Assembly (NCBI RefSeq): GCF_051209875.1 | Contig: NZ_JBNTQY010000001.1 | Span: forward strand, 2,294,001-2,358,000 | Direction: 5' to 3' | DNA length: 64,000 nt | From: Emticicia sp051209875 | GTDB taxonomy: Bacteria; Bacteroidota; Bacteroidia; Cytophagales; Spirosomataceae | In this document: positions 33,902 to 42,742 of the stretch, piece after piece | Numbering within the stretch: the first letter of the stretch is position 1 | Layout of the letters: each line of letters opens with the position of its first letter | Position numbers and translations under genes: made by a program | Notes under the pieces: generated by a model | What the model saw: only the letters and a program-made list of their open reading frames with translations | What the model was told of the DNA's origin: nothing | Database searches by the model: none

Positions 33902-35035
33902 ATGAAAAAAATACTTTTAGTATTTGTTTTAGTTTGTTTTTCGCTATCAGTTTTTTTTGCTTGTAAAAAAGAGAAAGAAGTAATTATTCAACCGACTGTT
34001 ATAGATAATTCTGATAATAATTCATCAGTGACGATTCAGTATTTAGGGAAATTACTTTTTTATGACCCAATATTATCAGGCAAAAAAGATGTTGCTTGTG
34101 CCACTTGTCATCATCCTGATTTTGCTTATGCTGACGGACGTGATTTATCGATCGGTGTAGATGGAATTGGTTTAGGTCCTAATAGACATTTTCTCATATC
34201 GACATTCACTAAAAGGAAATCTCAGACCATACTCAATACTGCTTTCAATGGTATGGATGAAAATGGCAAGTATGATTCTACCAATGCCCCGATGTTTTGG
34301 GACTCAAGAGCGAAAAGTTTGGAAGAACAAGCCTTGATACCTATTAAATCAAGCGTAGAAATGCGTGCTGATACTTATCCAGAAGACTTGGCTATTGATA
34401 GTGTTCTGGCTCGAATTAAGAATATCAAGGAATATCGCACTTTATTTGCAACCATTTTTAGTGGGCAGCAACAATCTATCACATCTTCAAATCTTGCTAA
34501 GGCTATTGCGGCTTTTGAACGATCATTGACAGCGATGAATGCTCCATACGACCGCTATATGCGTGGCGAAATAGCTGCTATGACAGATTTACAGATTCAA
34601 GGTATGAGTTTTTTTCAGATAAATGGTTGTGGAAGATGCCATACTGGAAATATGTTTTCTGATTATAAATTACATGTCCTTTCCGTACCTGATAATCCCA
34701 AGGCAATTGAGTCTGATAATGGTAGCAATGGTACTTATGCGTTTCGTACCATGAGCTTACGAAATGTAAAATTGACAGCACCTTACATGCACAGTGGGGT
34801 ATTTAAAACATTGGACGAAGTATTTGATTTTTACAATTTAATTTTAAACTCAAAATCAAGAAATCCTAATGTCCCAAATACGAAAATTGACCCACTTGCC
34901 ACTATTTTAAGACCAAATAACACTTCAAGAACAGCAATTAAGGCTTTTATTGAAGCTCTAACAGATGAAAAATTTGATAGGTCAATGCCAAAAACAGTAC
35001 CGAGTGGTTTGAATGTAGGAGGAAATATCAAATAA
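33902..35035 (+). CDS. Di-haem cytochrome c peroxidase family lipoprotein
   Basis: A protein of 377 residues. A lipoprotein signal peptide ends with Cys21 (SVFFAC), followed by a charged linker. Two haem c sites are present: Cys66-x-x-Cys69-His70 (CATCHH) and Cys243-x-x-Cys246-His247 (CGRCHTG). The LGKLLFYDPILSGKKDVACATCH and DSRAKSLEEQALIPI segments and the C-terminal APYMHSGVFKTLDEV are standard for the CCP/MauG family. Such proteins reduce H2O2 with electrons from small cytochromes, or carry out oxidations, in the periplasm attached to a membrane. It has its own candidate promoter and is convergent with the AraC gene that follows. Confidence 0.92.
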   Translation: MKKILLVFVLVCFSLSVFFACKKEKEVIIQPTVIDNSDNNSSVTIQYLGKLLFYDPILSGKKDVACATCHHPDFAYADGRDLSIGVDGIGLGPNRHFLISTFTKRKSQTILNTAFNGMDENGKYDSTNAPMFWDSRAKSLEEQALIPIKSSVEMRADTYPEDLAIDSVLARIKNIKEYRTLFATIFSGQQQSITSSNLAKAIAAFERSLTAMNAPYDRYMRGEIAAMTDLQIQGMSFFQINGCGRCHTGNMFSDYKLHVLSVPDNPKAIESDNGSNGTYAFRTMSLRNVKLTAPYMHSGVFKTLDEVFDFYNLILNSKSRNPNVPNTKIDPLATILRPNNTSRTAIKAFIEALTDEKFDRSMPKTVPSGLNVGGNIK

Positions 35036-35137
35036 AGTTCTTCTGAAAAGTAATCAAATAACCAATTTCTGTGCTACTAAACGCCTGATAATCTCAGGAT
35101 TTTTGGTTGTCAAAAAACGGATTGATAAAGAAACATT

Positions 35138-36040
35138 TTAGTTCAAGTTCTTGTACTCATTTGGTGAAACACCTACTCGTTGTTTAAAGAGTCTTGTAAA
35201 ATGCTGCGGATATTTATAACCCATTTCGTAAGCGATTTCGCTGATAGTCTTGTTGGGGTCGAAAAACTTTTCTTTGGCAATCTCAATTATTTTGGTTTGG
35301 ATATATTCTAAGGCCGATTTACCAGTTTCTTTCTTTACCAAATCTCCAAAATAATTGGCCGAAAGGTTCATTTTTTCGGCACAATACGCAACAGTAGGCA
35401 AACCTACAATTTGTGGCAGATTCGATTCAAAATAGTCATTGAGTAATTGCTCAAATCGCACTAAAATATCCTTGTTGATATTTTCACGAGTAATAAACTG
35501 TCGGTCGAAGAAACGTACACAATAGTTTAGGAATAACTCTAAATTGCTGATTATTAGTGTTTTGCTATGTTTATCTATTCCTCGCTCAATTTCTTCTTTT
35601 ATTTTTTTGAAACAGTCTAATACAATTTGTCTTTCACGCTCAGAAACATGCAAAGCTTCATTGACATCATAAGAAAAGAAACCATATTCTTTGATCGTTC
35701 GCCCTAAGGATGTACCACGAATAAAATCGGGATGAAATGCCAATGCCCAACCGCTGGGTTGTACCCAAATTTCATCAGGTAAATTAAACCCAAAAACCTG
35801 TTCGGGTGCAATAAAAATGAGTGTTTCTTCTTGATAATCGTACTGATTACGACCATAAGATAATTCTTCACATTTGACATCTTTCAAAAAAATAATATAA
35901 AGCTCTGAAAGATATTTATTGGCTTTAATTTTAGTTGATTGTGACTGGTCAAGCACACTTACCAAAGGATGCAAGGTTTCTTGCCCTCTACGAGAATTAA
36001 ACTGTGTAACACTGCTTAGTTTTTCGATTTTTTCCATCAT
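35138..36040 (-). CDS. AraC-family regulator, divergent from the barrel-protein gene (paralogue A)
   Basis: About 300 residues. The N-terminal sensing domain has the strand pattern LHPLVSVLD, IIFLKDVKCEELSYGRNQYDYQ and LIFIAPEQVF; the AraC C-terminus has two helix-turn-helices, the second ending YPQHFTRLFKQRVGVSPNEY. This architecture and many of the same words recur in the genes at 41.7 and 54.6 kb, so the three are recent paralogues. It is divergent from the barrel-protein gene. The intergenic region contains two 12-bp direct repeats 21 bp apart whose position relative to the target promoter is the same at all three loci. Start may be either of two consecutive ATGs. Confidence 0.92.
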   Translation of the reverse strand: MMEKIEKLSSVTQFNSRRGQETLHPLVSVLDQSQSTKIKANKYLSELYIIFLKDVKCEELSYGRNQYDYQEETLIFIAPEQVFGFNLPDEIWVQPSGWALAFHPDFIRGTSLGRTIKEYGFFSYDVNEALHVSERERQIVLDCFKKIKEEIERGIDKHSKTLIISNLELFLNYCVRFFDRQFITRENINKDILVRFEQLLNDYFESNLPQIVGLPTVAYCAEKMNLSANYFGDLVKKETGKSALEYIQTKIIEIAKEKFFDPNKTISEIAYEMGYKYPQHFTRLFKQRVGVSPNEYKNLN

Positions 36041-36058
36041 TTCTAAATGCTATTCATC

Positions 36059-36066
36059 CAAAAATA
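36059..36066 (-). promoter_or_regulatory. -7 element of AraC paralogue A
   Basis: Minus strand TATTTTTG, a perfect TAnnTTTG; 41 bp separate it from the distal operator repeat, exactly 10 bp more than at the two sister loci. Confidence 0.45.
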
Positions 36067-36107
36067 AGATAAATCTATGAGTCATTTTTATATCTGTTTG
36101 ATTTTCG

Positions 36108-36140
36108 GTAAAAATGGTAAATAATGCTGTAAAATAGGTA
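36108..36140 (+). promoter_or_regulatory. Putative AraC operator A (21-bp-spaced direct repeats)
   Basis: GTAAAAATGGTA (36108-36119) and GTAAAATAGGTA (36129-36140), same orientation, starts 21 bp apart, as in AraC-type half-site pairs. The proximal copy ends exactly 23 bp before the -7 element of the barrel-protein gene, placing it next to or over the -33 region. Confidence 0.7.
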
Positions 36141-36163
36141 AGTAGAAACATGAAAAAAGTAGA

Positions 36164-36171
36164 GAATTTTG
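36164..36171 (+). promoter_or_regulatory. -7 element of the barrel-protein gene (copy 2)
   Basis: GAATTTTG, one mismatch from TAnnTTTG, 25 bases before the ATG. A weakened -7 is consistent with activator dependence. Confidence 0.5.
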
Positions 36172-36196
36172 CAGCTAACAAAAAAGTTTCTTTTCA

Positions 36197-36958
36197 ATGA
36201 AAAAATTAACCCTTCTTATTTGTATATTATTTTCTTTTAATAATGCTTTCTCACAAACTACTGATAGTACTCAAACACAAAGTTTTTTGAGGGGGCAAAT
36301 TACAGCTACTAATAATGGCGTTTCACTAATACCCTCATTTTCATTGGGAAAACCTGCGGTTTTGTTCGATTTAAATATCGGAAAAGGTCGATTGAGTTTT
36401 GACCCTATGATTAGGTTTGGTATGAATGGGAAACCTTGGACTTTTGTTTTTTGGTGGAGATACAAACTTATTCAGCAAAAGAAATTTACGCTTAGCTTGG
36501 GGGCTCATCCTTCGGTAGTTTTCAGAGATATTTCGGTTGTTGAAAATGGTATTCAGAGAAATTTCTTAGCCGCTCAACGATATTTTGCATGGGAGGTATC
36601 ACCTACTTACTTGATCAACAAAAACACAAGTTTGAGTTTATATTATTTAGGTTCTAAAGGACTTACAAAAGATATTGTACAAAACACTACATTTCTGGCT
36701 GCCAGAGCTGCCATCAATAATATAAAAATCACTAAAGTGCTTTCTTTTAGTGCTATTCCCCAAGTATATTACCTGAAAATGGACAATAAAGATGGCATTT
36801 ATGCAAACATGACACTCAACTTATATAAAAAGAATTTTCCAGTTTCTCTTAATGCAATTGCAAGTAAAGCAATCAAAACGGAGATTGTTGGTAAAGATTT
36901 TTTGTGGAGCATTGGCTTGGTATATAATATCAATAATAAGTATAAGAAGCTGAGATAG
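36197..36958 (+). CDS. Putative outer-membrane beta-barrel protein, AraC-linked family (copy 2)
   Basis: A 253-residue protein. The signal peptide (1-20) ends NAFSQ. The mature protein alternates aromatic and polar residues in short strands and is related over its length to the proteins encoded at 23.6 and 55.6 kb: T-N-N-G-V-S-L-I-P-S-F-S-L-G-K-P-A, then L-S-F-D-P-M-I-R-F, WTFVFWWRYKLI, and LGAHPSVVF. No enzymatic motif is seen. The predicted number of strands would suit a small barrel (roughly 10-12), but that is a judgement by eye. It is divergent from AraC paralogue A and preceded by its operator; the likely role is a regulated outer-membrane channel or sensor. Confidence 0.72.
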   Translation: MKKLTLLICILFSFNNAFSQTTDSTQTQSFLRGQITATNNGVSLIPSFSLGKPAVLFDLNIGKGRLSFDPMIRFGMNGKPWTFVFWWRYKLIQQKKFTLSLGAHPSVVFRDISVVENGIQRNFLAAQRYFAWEVSPTYLINKNTSLSLYYLGSKGLTKDIVQNTTFLAARAAINNIKITKVLSFSAIPQVYYLKMDNKDGIYANMTLNLYKKNFPVSLNAIASKAIKTEIVGKDFLWSIGLVYNINNKYKKLR

Positions 36959-37109
36959 AAACTTTATTTTTTTAAGATTAATCGCCTTTGATTCTCCTTT
37001 CATCTAAAAATTTGACCCTTGAAAAATACAAAACCCTCTACTACTTTTTAAGTGTTTGTTTTACACGAATAAATTTTGGTCACATGAGTGAAATATAAGA
37101 TTGAATAAA

Positions 37110-37117
37110 TATATTTG
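37110..37117 (+). promoter_or_regulatory. Candidate -7 element for the GMC small/large subunit operon
   Basis: TATATTTG, a perfect TAnnTTTG, 27 bases before the small-subunit ATG. Confidence 0.45.
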
Positions 37118-37144
37118 TTTCCATAAATTATTCAATCCTAAAAA

Positions 37145-37687
37145 ATGAACAGAAGAGAGGTCATAAAAAATGTAGCCTTGATGTTTGGTGGTGCGTTCTC
37201 TGCACCCACACTCATGGCAATGGATCATTGGGAAAATGCTACAAAACCCAATTCCAACTTAGCGGCTTTCAACTTAACCGAAACTCAACAAAAGATTGTC
37301 GCTGAAATTGCCGAATTAATCATTCCCAAAACCAATACGGTTGGAGCAAAAGATGTAGGTGTGCCTGCGTTCATCGAAATGATGCTGAGAGATTGTTATA
37401 AAGCACCCGAACATCAAAGTTTCACAGATGGCTTGGCTTCTATGGAGCAGGTGCTTTTTTTGGAATTAAATAACGATGAAAGAAGAGGAGTACTGAAATT
37501 GTTAGAACAAGAAACCAAAAAGAATACAGGAAAAACAACACCATTTTGGCGATTAATAAAAGAACTTACTTTACTTGGTTATTTTACTTCGGAAGCTGGT
37601 ATAAAAGCTTCGTTTGAATATGTTCAAGTTCCTGGAAAACTCGAACTAATCAAGTTAAAACCTAACCAAAAATCGTACGCATATTAA
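37145..37687 (+). CDS. Gluconate 2-dehydrogenase subunit 3-type small subunit
   Basis: A protein of 180 residues with a Tat-like signal: MNRREVIKNVALMFGGAFSAPTLMA. The mature part has the subunit-3 family pattern: LTETQQKIVAEIAELIIPKT, GAKDVGVPAFIEMMLRDCY, and a C-terminal FWRLIKELTLLGYFTSEAG. The small subunit escorts the cofactor-bearing GMC large subunit, itself without a signal peptide, across the inner membrane by the Tat route and completes a periplasmic sugar or sugar-acid dehydrogenase. The large-subunit gene follows about 85 bases downstream, which supports the pairing. The substrate could be gluconate, a hexose or a glycoside; the sequence does not decide. Confidence 0.88.
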   Translation: MNRREVIKNVALMFGGAFSAPTLMAMDHWENATKPNSNLAAFNLTETQQKIVAEIAELIIPKTNTVGAKDVGVPAFIEMMLRDCYKAPEHQSFTDGLASMEQVLFLELNNDERRGVLKLLEQETKKNTGKTTPFWRLIKELTLLGYFTSEAGIKASFEYVQVPGKLELIKLKPNQKSYAY

Positions 37688-37773
37688 ATATTTATCAAAA
37701 GTCCATTTTTTAATAGATGAGTGGATAATTAAGTTTAATGTGTGAAAATCAACCTATAAATAATCGAAAAAAC

Positions 37774-39489
37774 ATGAATCTGAATATAAAAGCAAGTAAA
37801 AATAACACTTTTGATGCAATAGTGGTAGGTTCGGGTATGTCTGGTGGTTTTGCGGCAAAAGAACTTACAGAAAGAGGCCTAAAAGTGTTGATGATTGAAC
37901 GTGGTCATGAAATAAAACACGTTCAAGATTATGATACTGCAATGAAAGAACCTTGGGATATTGCACACCGAGGAAGAACAACACACGTTTCTGCCGAAGA
38001 AAGATGGGCAAATAGCCGTTTTTGGGGATTGGGCAGCGAAGAGGTAGTCAATCATCTGACAAACGATAAAGAAAATCCTTACATTGAAAAACGACCTTTT
38101 GATTGGATCCGTGCCTATCACACAGGTGGGAAATCAATGCACTGGGGACGTCAATCGTATCGCTGGAATAAACAGGATTTTGAAGCTAACGCTAAAGAAG
38201 GAATAGGTATTGATTGGCCAATCAGATATGAAGATTTAGAATCTTGGTACACCCATGTTGAGAAGTTTGTTGGAGTAAGCGGACAAAAAGAAGGTTGGGA
38301 TGTATTGCCTGATGGGCATTTTTTACCAGCAATGCCGCTATTTGCTCCCGAAGCCCATTTCAAAAATAAAATGTTTGAAAAATTTAACCGCCCTGTGACG
38401 GTCGGTCGAGTAGCAAATCTTACGCAACCCCAAGATATTCATACTTCTTTAGGTCGGGCATCGTGTCAATATCGTAATAAATGTCAAAGAGGGTGTCCTT
38501 ATGGCGGTTATTATAGTTCATTATCGGGGTCAATTCCTGCGGCAATGCGAACCAACCGTTTGAGTATTTTGCATGATTCGATAGTGGCCGAAATCATTTA
38601 CGATGAGAAGAAAAAAAGAGCTTCAGGTGTTCGTATTATTAATCAGAATACAATGCAGACTGAGGATTATTTTGCTAAAATTATCTTTTTAAATGCAGGG
38701 TCTATCAATACTGCGGCATTAATGCTTAATTCAAAATCGAATCGTTTTCAGAATGGATTTGGCAACGATAGCGACCAAGTGGGTAGAAATTTAATGGATC
38801 ACCAATTAGGTTCTGGGGCAACGGCGATGGTAGAAGGTTTTGAAGATGATTATGTTTACGGACAACGCCCTAATGCCATGTATATTCCACGTTTCCGGAA
38901 TTGGGGTAACGATAGGCAACAAGCCTATCTTAGAGGTTTTGGTTATCAAGGAGGTGCCAGCCGAGAAAGTTGGAATAGGGGAGTAAGTGCCGATGGTTTT
39001 GGTGCTGATTTCAAGCAAGGCTTAACAAAACCTGGCCCATGGACTATCAGTATTGGAGGTTTTGGTGAAATTTTGCCTAATTCTAACAATAGAATTTATC
39101 TTGATTCAGAGAAGAAAGATAAATGGGGGATTCCGATGATAGTTACTGATGCTGCATTTGTTGAAAACGATTGGGCAATGCGTAAAGATATTATTACATC
39201 AGCAGTTGAGATGCTCGAAACAGCAGGTTTTAAAAATGTGGTGCCTTATGACCGACCAACCCACATGGGTTTAGGAATCCATGATATGGGAACTGCTCGC
39301 ATGGGACGTGACCCTAAAACGTCGGTTTTAAATGCTTTCAACCAAGTACATGATTGCAAAAATGTATTTGTTACTGATGGAGCTGCAATGGCATCTTCTT
39401 CGTGTGTAAATCCATCAATTACTTACATGGCACTTACTGCCCGAGCGGCAGATTTTGCAGTGAAGGCTTTGAAGAAGAAAGAGCTATAA
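37774..39489 (+). CDS. GMC-family dehydrogenase large subunit (partner of subunit 3)
   Basis: A 571-residue flavoprotein, exactly the length of the paralogue at 2.1 kb. FAD motif FDAIVVGSGMSGGFAAKELT; Cys231, Cys237 and Cys241 (CQYRNKCQRGC) fall at the same positions as in the paralogue and may bind an iron-sulfur cluster; the C-terminus has IHDMGTARMG with the catalytic His region and CVNPSITYMALTARAADFAV. The ATG giving MNLNIKASKNNTFD was chosen over one 12 codons upstream because it aligns with the paralogue start. It is probably translocated with the Tat-signal small subunit encoded just upstream and oxidises a sugar, sugar acid or glycoside in the periplasm. Confidence 0.9.
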   Translation: MNLNIKASKNNTFDAIVVGSGMSGGFAAKELTERGLKVLMIERGHEIKHVQDYDTAMKEPWDIAHRGRTTHVSAEERWANSRFWGLGSEEVVNHLTNDKENPYIEKRPFDWIRAYHTGGKSMHWGRQSYRWNKQDFEANAKEGIGIDWPIRYEDLESWYTHVEKFVGVSGQKEGWDVLPDGHFLPAMPLFAPEAHFKNKMFEKFNRPVTVGRVANLTQPQDIHTSLGRASCQYRNKCQRGCPYGGYYSSLSGSIPAAMRTNRLSILHDSIVAEIIYDEKKKRASGVRIINQNTMQTEDYFAKIIFLNAGSINTAALMLNSKSNRFQNGFGNDSDQVGRNLMDHQLGSGATAMVEGFEDDYVYGQRPNAMYIPRFRNWGNDRQQAYLRGFGYQGGASRESWNRGVSADGFGADFKQGLTKPGPWTISIGGFGEILPNSNNRIYLDSEKKDKWGIPMIVTDAAFVENDWAMRKDIITSAVEMLETAGFKNVVPYDRPTHMGLGIHDMGTARMGRDPKTSVLNAFNQVHDCKNVFVTDGAAMASSSCVNPSITYMALTARAADFAVKALKKKEL

Positions 39490-39497
39490 TTTTACAT

Positions 39498-39540
39498 TTG
39501 CCACGAATATATGCTACTTCGGCATATCTATTCGTGGCAA
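39498..39540 (+). terminator. Strong hairpin between GMC and esterase genes
   Basis: TTGCCACGAATA/TATTCGTGGCAA (12 bp) continued by an inner TATGC/GCATA stem. There is no T-tract, and the esterase ATG is 17 bases downstream, so it may be a processing, stabilising or attenuating hairpin rather than a full terminator. Confidence 0.55.
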
Positions 39541-39556
39541 CCATTCGAATATAAAC

Positions 39557-40753
39557 ATGAAAAGAAAGCAGACTTACCTATTATTTATACTTTTTATTGG
39601 TTTAAAAACTGTATTTGCACAGGAAATTCCGAAAGAATTAGAAAATGTCATTTCTCCGCAAGTAAATGCTGATGGCACAGTGACGTTCCGTTTTTTAGCT
39701 CCCAAAGCTGATAGTGTGCAAATTACTTCAGATTTTCTGCCACCAGTAAAAGTAAAAACACGTTTTGGCTTACAAGATGGACCAGGTGCAACTAATTTGA
39801 TCAAAGGTAATAATGGACTTTGGACATACACTTCAAAACCACTTGAATCAGAATTGTACAGCTATTCGTTTATTGTTGATGGAATTAGAACAAATGACCC
39901 TAATAACCCCTATGCCCTTCGTAATTCAGCATCTTTGACGAATATTTTTATTGTTGGAAATGGACGTGCCGATTTATATAGAACAAATGAAACACCTCAT
40001 GGTTCGGTGACACATTGTTGGTATCCGTCTTCTGGGTTGAAAATGAATAGAAGGCTAACAGTCTATACACCAGCGGGTTATGAGCAATCGACTGAAAAAC
40101 TCCCTGTGTTGTATTTATTGCATGGAGCAGGTGGAGATGAGGATTCGTGGTCGGCACATGGCCGTGTTATTCAGATTATGGATAATTTGATTGCACAAGG
40201 AAAAGCGAAACCAATGATTGTAGTAATGCCCAACGGAAATGTGGTTCAAGATGGTGGCTACGGGCAAGGAAAAGATGGTTTTTACAAGCCTGAGTTCTTA
40301 TTACCCCGTTCAATGAACGGCGAATATGAAGCCAATTTTTTGGACATCGTAAACTATATCGAGAAGACTTTCCGAGTGAAAGCTGATAAACAGAATCGTG
40401 CCATTGCAGGGCTTTCGATGGGTGGTTTTCATAGCATGCACATAAGCAGATATTTTCCAAATACTTTTGATTATGTTGGACTTTTTTCGGCTGCTTTGAT
40501 GCCTCGTGAAGATGCGACTGGAAAGGTTTATAGCAATATTGATGCTACGTTAAAAATACAAAAAGAAAACAGGCTGAAATTGTATTATATCGCCATCGGA
40601 AAAGATGATTTTCTGTACCAAAATAATGTTGATTTTAGGAAAAAATTAGATGATTTGGGCATGAAATATGAATATTTAGAAACAGACGAAGGACATATTT
40701 GGAAGCTCTGGCGAATTTATTTAGCCGATTTTGCCCCTAAGTTGTTTAGATAA
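39557..40753 (+). CDS. Exported esterase (CE1-like alpha/beta hydrolase with N-terminal E-set domain)
   Basis: A protein of 398 residues. The signal peptide ends VFAQ (about residue 22). An immunoglobulin-like E-set/CBM48-type domain (about 35-135: VTFRFLAPKADSVQIT and LYSYSFIVDGIRTNDPNNP) precedes an esterase D-type hydrolase domain (about 150-398). The nucleophile is in AGLSMGGFHSMH, the oxyanion region is LYLLHGAGGDEDSW, and the His is in EGHIWKLWR. Related proteins act as feruloyl or acetyl esterases on plant cell-wall polysaccharides. It follows the GMC operon closely and might be cotranscribed if the intervening hairpin allows. It is convergent with the aldo/keto reductase gene. Confidence 0.88.
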   Translation: MKRKQTYLLFILFIGLKTVFAQEIPKELENVISPQVNADGTVTFRFLAPKADSVQITSDFLPPVKVKTRFGLQDGPGATNLIKGNNGLWTYTSKPLESELYSYSFIVDGIRTNDPNNPYALRNSASLTNIFIVGNGRADLYRTNETPHGSVTHCWYPSSGLKMNRRLTVYTPAGYEQSTEKLPVLYLLHGAGGDEDSWSAHGRVIQIMDNLIAQGKAKPMIVVMPNGNVVQDGGYGQGKDGFYKPEFLLPRSMNGEYEANFLDIVNYIEKTFRVKADKQNRAIAGLSMGGFHSMHISRYFPNTFDYVGLFSAALMPREDATGKVYSNIDATLKIQKENRLKLYYIAIGKDDFLYQNNVDFRKKLDDLGMKYEYLETDEGHIWKLWRIYLADFAPKLFR

Positions 40754-40760
40754 CCTATAT

Positions 40761-40793
40761 ACGGATGCACTAATTCTAAAATTAGTACATTCG
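40761..40793. terminator. Bidirectional hairpin between esterase and aldo/keto reductase genes
   Basis: Two-part stem: ACTAAT/ATTAGT around TCTAAA, extended by ACGGATG/CATTCGT with one mismatch. It lies between convergent genes; there is no long T-tract. Confidence 0.6.
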
Positions 40794-40805
40794 TAAAGTA
40801 AACAT

Positions 40806-41657
40806 TTAAATGTCTAATTTTCTTGTTGCCATCCACTTAATAATTTCAGGATTGCGATGGTCAAAGAAAAGACTGGTTTTGGTATCAAGTGTTTTGATGA
40901 TTGCCATATCTTTGGCTTCGATTTCAAAGTCAAAAATGTTAAAGTTTTCTGCCATTCTTTCTTTACGGACTGATTTTGGAATCACAACTACAACACGTTG
41001 GGTAAGCCATCTCAAGATAATTTGAGAGACACTTTTATCGTATTTTGTGGCCAACGAAACCAATAATTCATTCTTAAAAATATCGTTTTTACCTTCAGCA
41101 AATGGTCCCCAAGATTCAATTTGAACATTGTTTTCTTGTAGAAAAACTTGATTATCAATCTGTTGGTTAAAAGGGTGCGTTTCTACTTGATTGACGACTG
41201 GAGGTATTTTATTGAACATCATCAAATCCATTACACGGTCTGCTTGAAAGTTTGAAACGCCAATCGCTCGTACTTTTCCTGCTTCATATAATTCTTCCAT
41301 TGCACGCCACGAACCGAAAACATCGCCATAGGGCTGATGAATGAGATATAAATCCAAATAGTCGAGTTGCAAGCGGTCGAGTGATTTTTGAAACGCTTTT
41401 TTTGTATTGTCATAACCATTATCTTGCACCCAAAGCTTGGTTGTAATAAATAATTCTTTCCGCTCAATTCCACTATTTTTGATAGCATTGCCTACGGCTT
41501 GTTCATTCATATAGGATGCCGCTGTATCTATCAAACGATACCCCACTTCGATGGCATCAATCACAACTTTTTCGCATTCATTGGCATCAGGAATTTGGAA
41601 TACTCCAAAGCCCAAAATTGGCATTTCGATGCCATTATTTAATTTAACTGTCTGCAT
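40806..41657 (-). CDS. Aldo/keto reductase (2,5-diketo-gluconate reductase-like)
   Basis: A protein of 283 residues. It starts MQTVKLNNGIEMPILGFGVFQ. Tetrad residues are in YRLIDTAASYMNE (Asp, Tyr), LFITTKLW (Lys) and DLYLIHQPYG (His). The NADPH-binding end is VVVVIPKSVRKERMAEN. This is the AKR3/AKR5 type that reduces keto-sugars and aldehydes in the cytoplasm. Its start lies two bases after the stop of AraC paralogue B on the same strand, so regulator and reductase share a transcript. The neighbourhood of sugar dehydrogenases makes a keto-sugar substrate attractive but unproven. Confidence 0.93.
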   Translation of the reverse strand: MQTVKLNNGIEMPILGFGVFQIPDANECEKVVIDAIEVGYRLIDTAASYMNEQAVGNAIKNSGIERKELFITTKLWVQDNGYDNTKKAFQKSLDRLQLDYLDLYLIHQPYGDVFGSWRAMEELYEAGKVRAIGVSNFQADRVMDLMMFNKIPPVVNQVETHPFNQQIDNQVFLQENNVQIESWGPFAEGKNDIFKNELLVSLATKYDKSVSQIILRWLTQRVVVVIPKSVRKERMAENFNIFDFEIEAKDMAIIKTLDTKTSLFFDHRNPEIIKWMATRKLDI

Positions 41658-41659
41658 AT

Positions 41660-42571
41660 TTAGTTCAAGTTTTTGTATTCATTTGGCGAAACACCTACAC
41701 GCTGTTTAAATAATCTCGTAAAATGTTGAGGATATTTAAAACCCAATTCGTACGCTATTTCATTAACCGTTTTATCATTCTCAAATACCTTATTTTTCGC
41801 TACTTCAATAGTTTTATTTTGAATATAATCTTTGGCCGATTGTCCTGTCTCTTTTTTTATCAAGTCACCAAAGTAATTAGCCGATAAATGGAGTTCATCA
41901 GCAAAATAAGCCACCGAAGGCAAACCAATGATATGGGGTTTATCTGATGAAAAATAGGTGTTCAATAAATCTTCAAATTTTTCTAAAATGCCTTTGTGAG
42001 CCACCTCTCTTGTAATAAACTGGCGGTCATAAAATCGCTCACAATAATTTAGAAATAGTTCTATATTTGAGGCAATAAGCTTCTTACTATGCTTATCAAT
42101 GGGCTGTTTTAGTTCAAATTCAATTTTGGCAAAGCAATCCATAACCATTTGCCTTTCATCGTCAGATAAATGAAGGGCTTCGTGGGTTTGGTAATTAAAA
42201 AACTTGTAATCCTGTATATTCTTTCCAAGCGTTGTACCTCTTAGAAAGTCGGCATGAAAAACCAATCCATAACCCATCGGTTGATATGTAACTCTTGGAT
42301 TTTCCATTTCAGCGACTTGCCCAGGAGCAAAAAACACCAACGTACCAGCCTGATAATCATAGTAATGACGGCCGTATTTCAAATCGCCACATTTGACATC
42401 TTTCAGAAAAATGCTATACAATCCATATTGAAATTTAATTGTATCTACATCACCCCAATCTCTCAGACTTGCCTTTGAGTAGTCAATCACACTGACCAAA
42501 GGATGTAGCGTTTTGTTGTTGTTGGCAGTATTATATTCATTGACACTATCTAAGTTTACAATTTTTTCCAT
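41660..42571 (-). CDS. AraC-family regulator, divergent from the SnoaL-like gene (paralogue B)
   Basis: A 303-residue paralogue of the regulators at 35.1 and 54.6 kb. N-terminal signature: LHPLVSVIDYSKA, IFLKDVKCGDLKYGRHYYDYQ, VFFAPGQVAEM. C-terminal AraC domain: SANYFGDLIKKETGQSAKDYIQ, then INEIAYELGFKYPQHFTRLF-type second helix-turn-helix. It forms an operon with the aldo/keto reductase gene (2-base gap) and is divergent from a small exported protein and the molybdo-oxidoreductase genes. The intergenic region holds the same 21-bp-spaced direct repeat as the sister loci, at the same distance from the target -7 element. Confidence 0.92.
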   Translation of the reverse strand: MEKIVNLDSVNEYNTANNNKTLHPLVSVIDYSKASLRDWGDVDTIKFQYGLYSIFLKDVKCGDLKYGRHYYDYQAGTLVFFAPGQVAEMENPRVTYQPMGYGLVFHADFLRGTTLGKNIQDYKFFNYQTHEALHLSDDERQMVMDCFAKIEFELKQPIDKHSKKLIASNIELFLNYCERFYDRQFITREVAHKGILEKFEDLLNTYFSSDKPHIIGLPSVAYFADELHLSANYFGDLIKKETGQSAKDYIQNKTIEVAKNKVFENDKTVNEIAYELGFKYPQHFTRLFKQRVGVSPNEYKNLN

Positions 42572-42615
42572 ATCAGTTTTTGTTGAAAATCCCTGTTTGT
42601 AGTAGAATCCTAAAA

Positions 42616-42623
42616 CAAATTTA
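42616..42623 (-). promoter_or_regulatory. -7 element of AraC paralogue B
   Basis: Minus strand TAAATTTG, a perfect TAnnTTTG; 31 bp separate it from the distal operator repeat, the same as at locus C. Confidence 0.5.
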
Positions 42624-42654
42624 ATGGTTCTTTCATATGCCTTTATTCATATCA

Positions 42655-42687
42655 GTAAAAATGGTAGAAAAAGCAGTAATTTTTATA
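42655..42687 (+). promoter_or_regulatory. Putative AraC operator B
   Basis: GTAAAAATGGTA (42655-42666, identical to the first half-site at locus A) and GTAATTTTTATA (42676-42687), starts 21 bp apart. The proximal copy ends exactly 23 bp before the target -7 element. Confidence 0.68.
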
Positions 42688-42710
42688 CTAACAAAGCAAG
42701 AAAGTTGACA

Positions 42711-42718
42711 GAAATTTG
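42711..42718 (+). promoter_or_regulatory. -7 element of the SnoaL-like gene
   Basis: GAAATTTG, one mismatch from TAnnTTTG, with the same T-to-G change as at locus A; 24 bases before the ATG. Confidence 0.5.
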
Positions 42719-42742
42719 TGCTTCAAAAAAACAAAACCATTA

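Noticed and set aside
36197..36958. Half-sites for the shared AraC operator upstream of the 23.6 kb barrel gene
   Set aside because: I looked at the corresponding distance from its -7 element and found no match to GTRAAAWTGGTA on the right strand.
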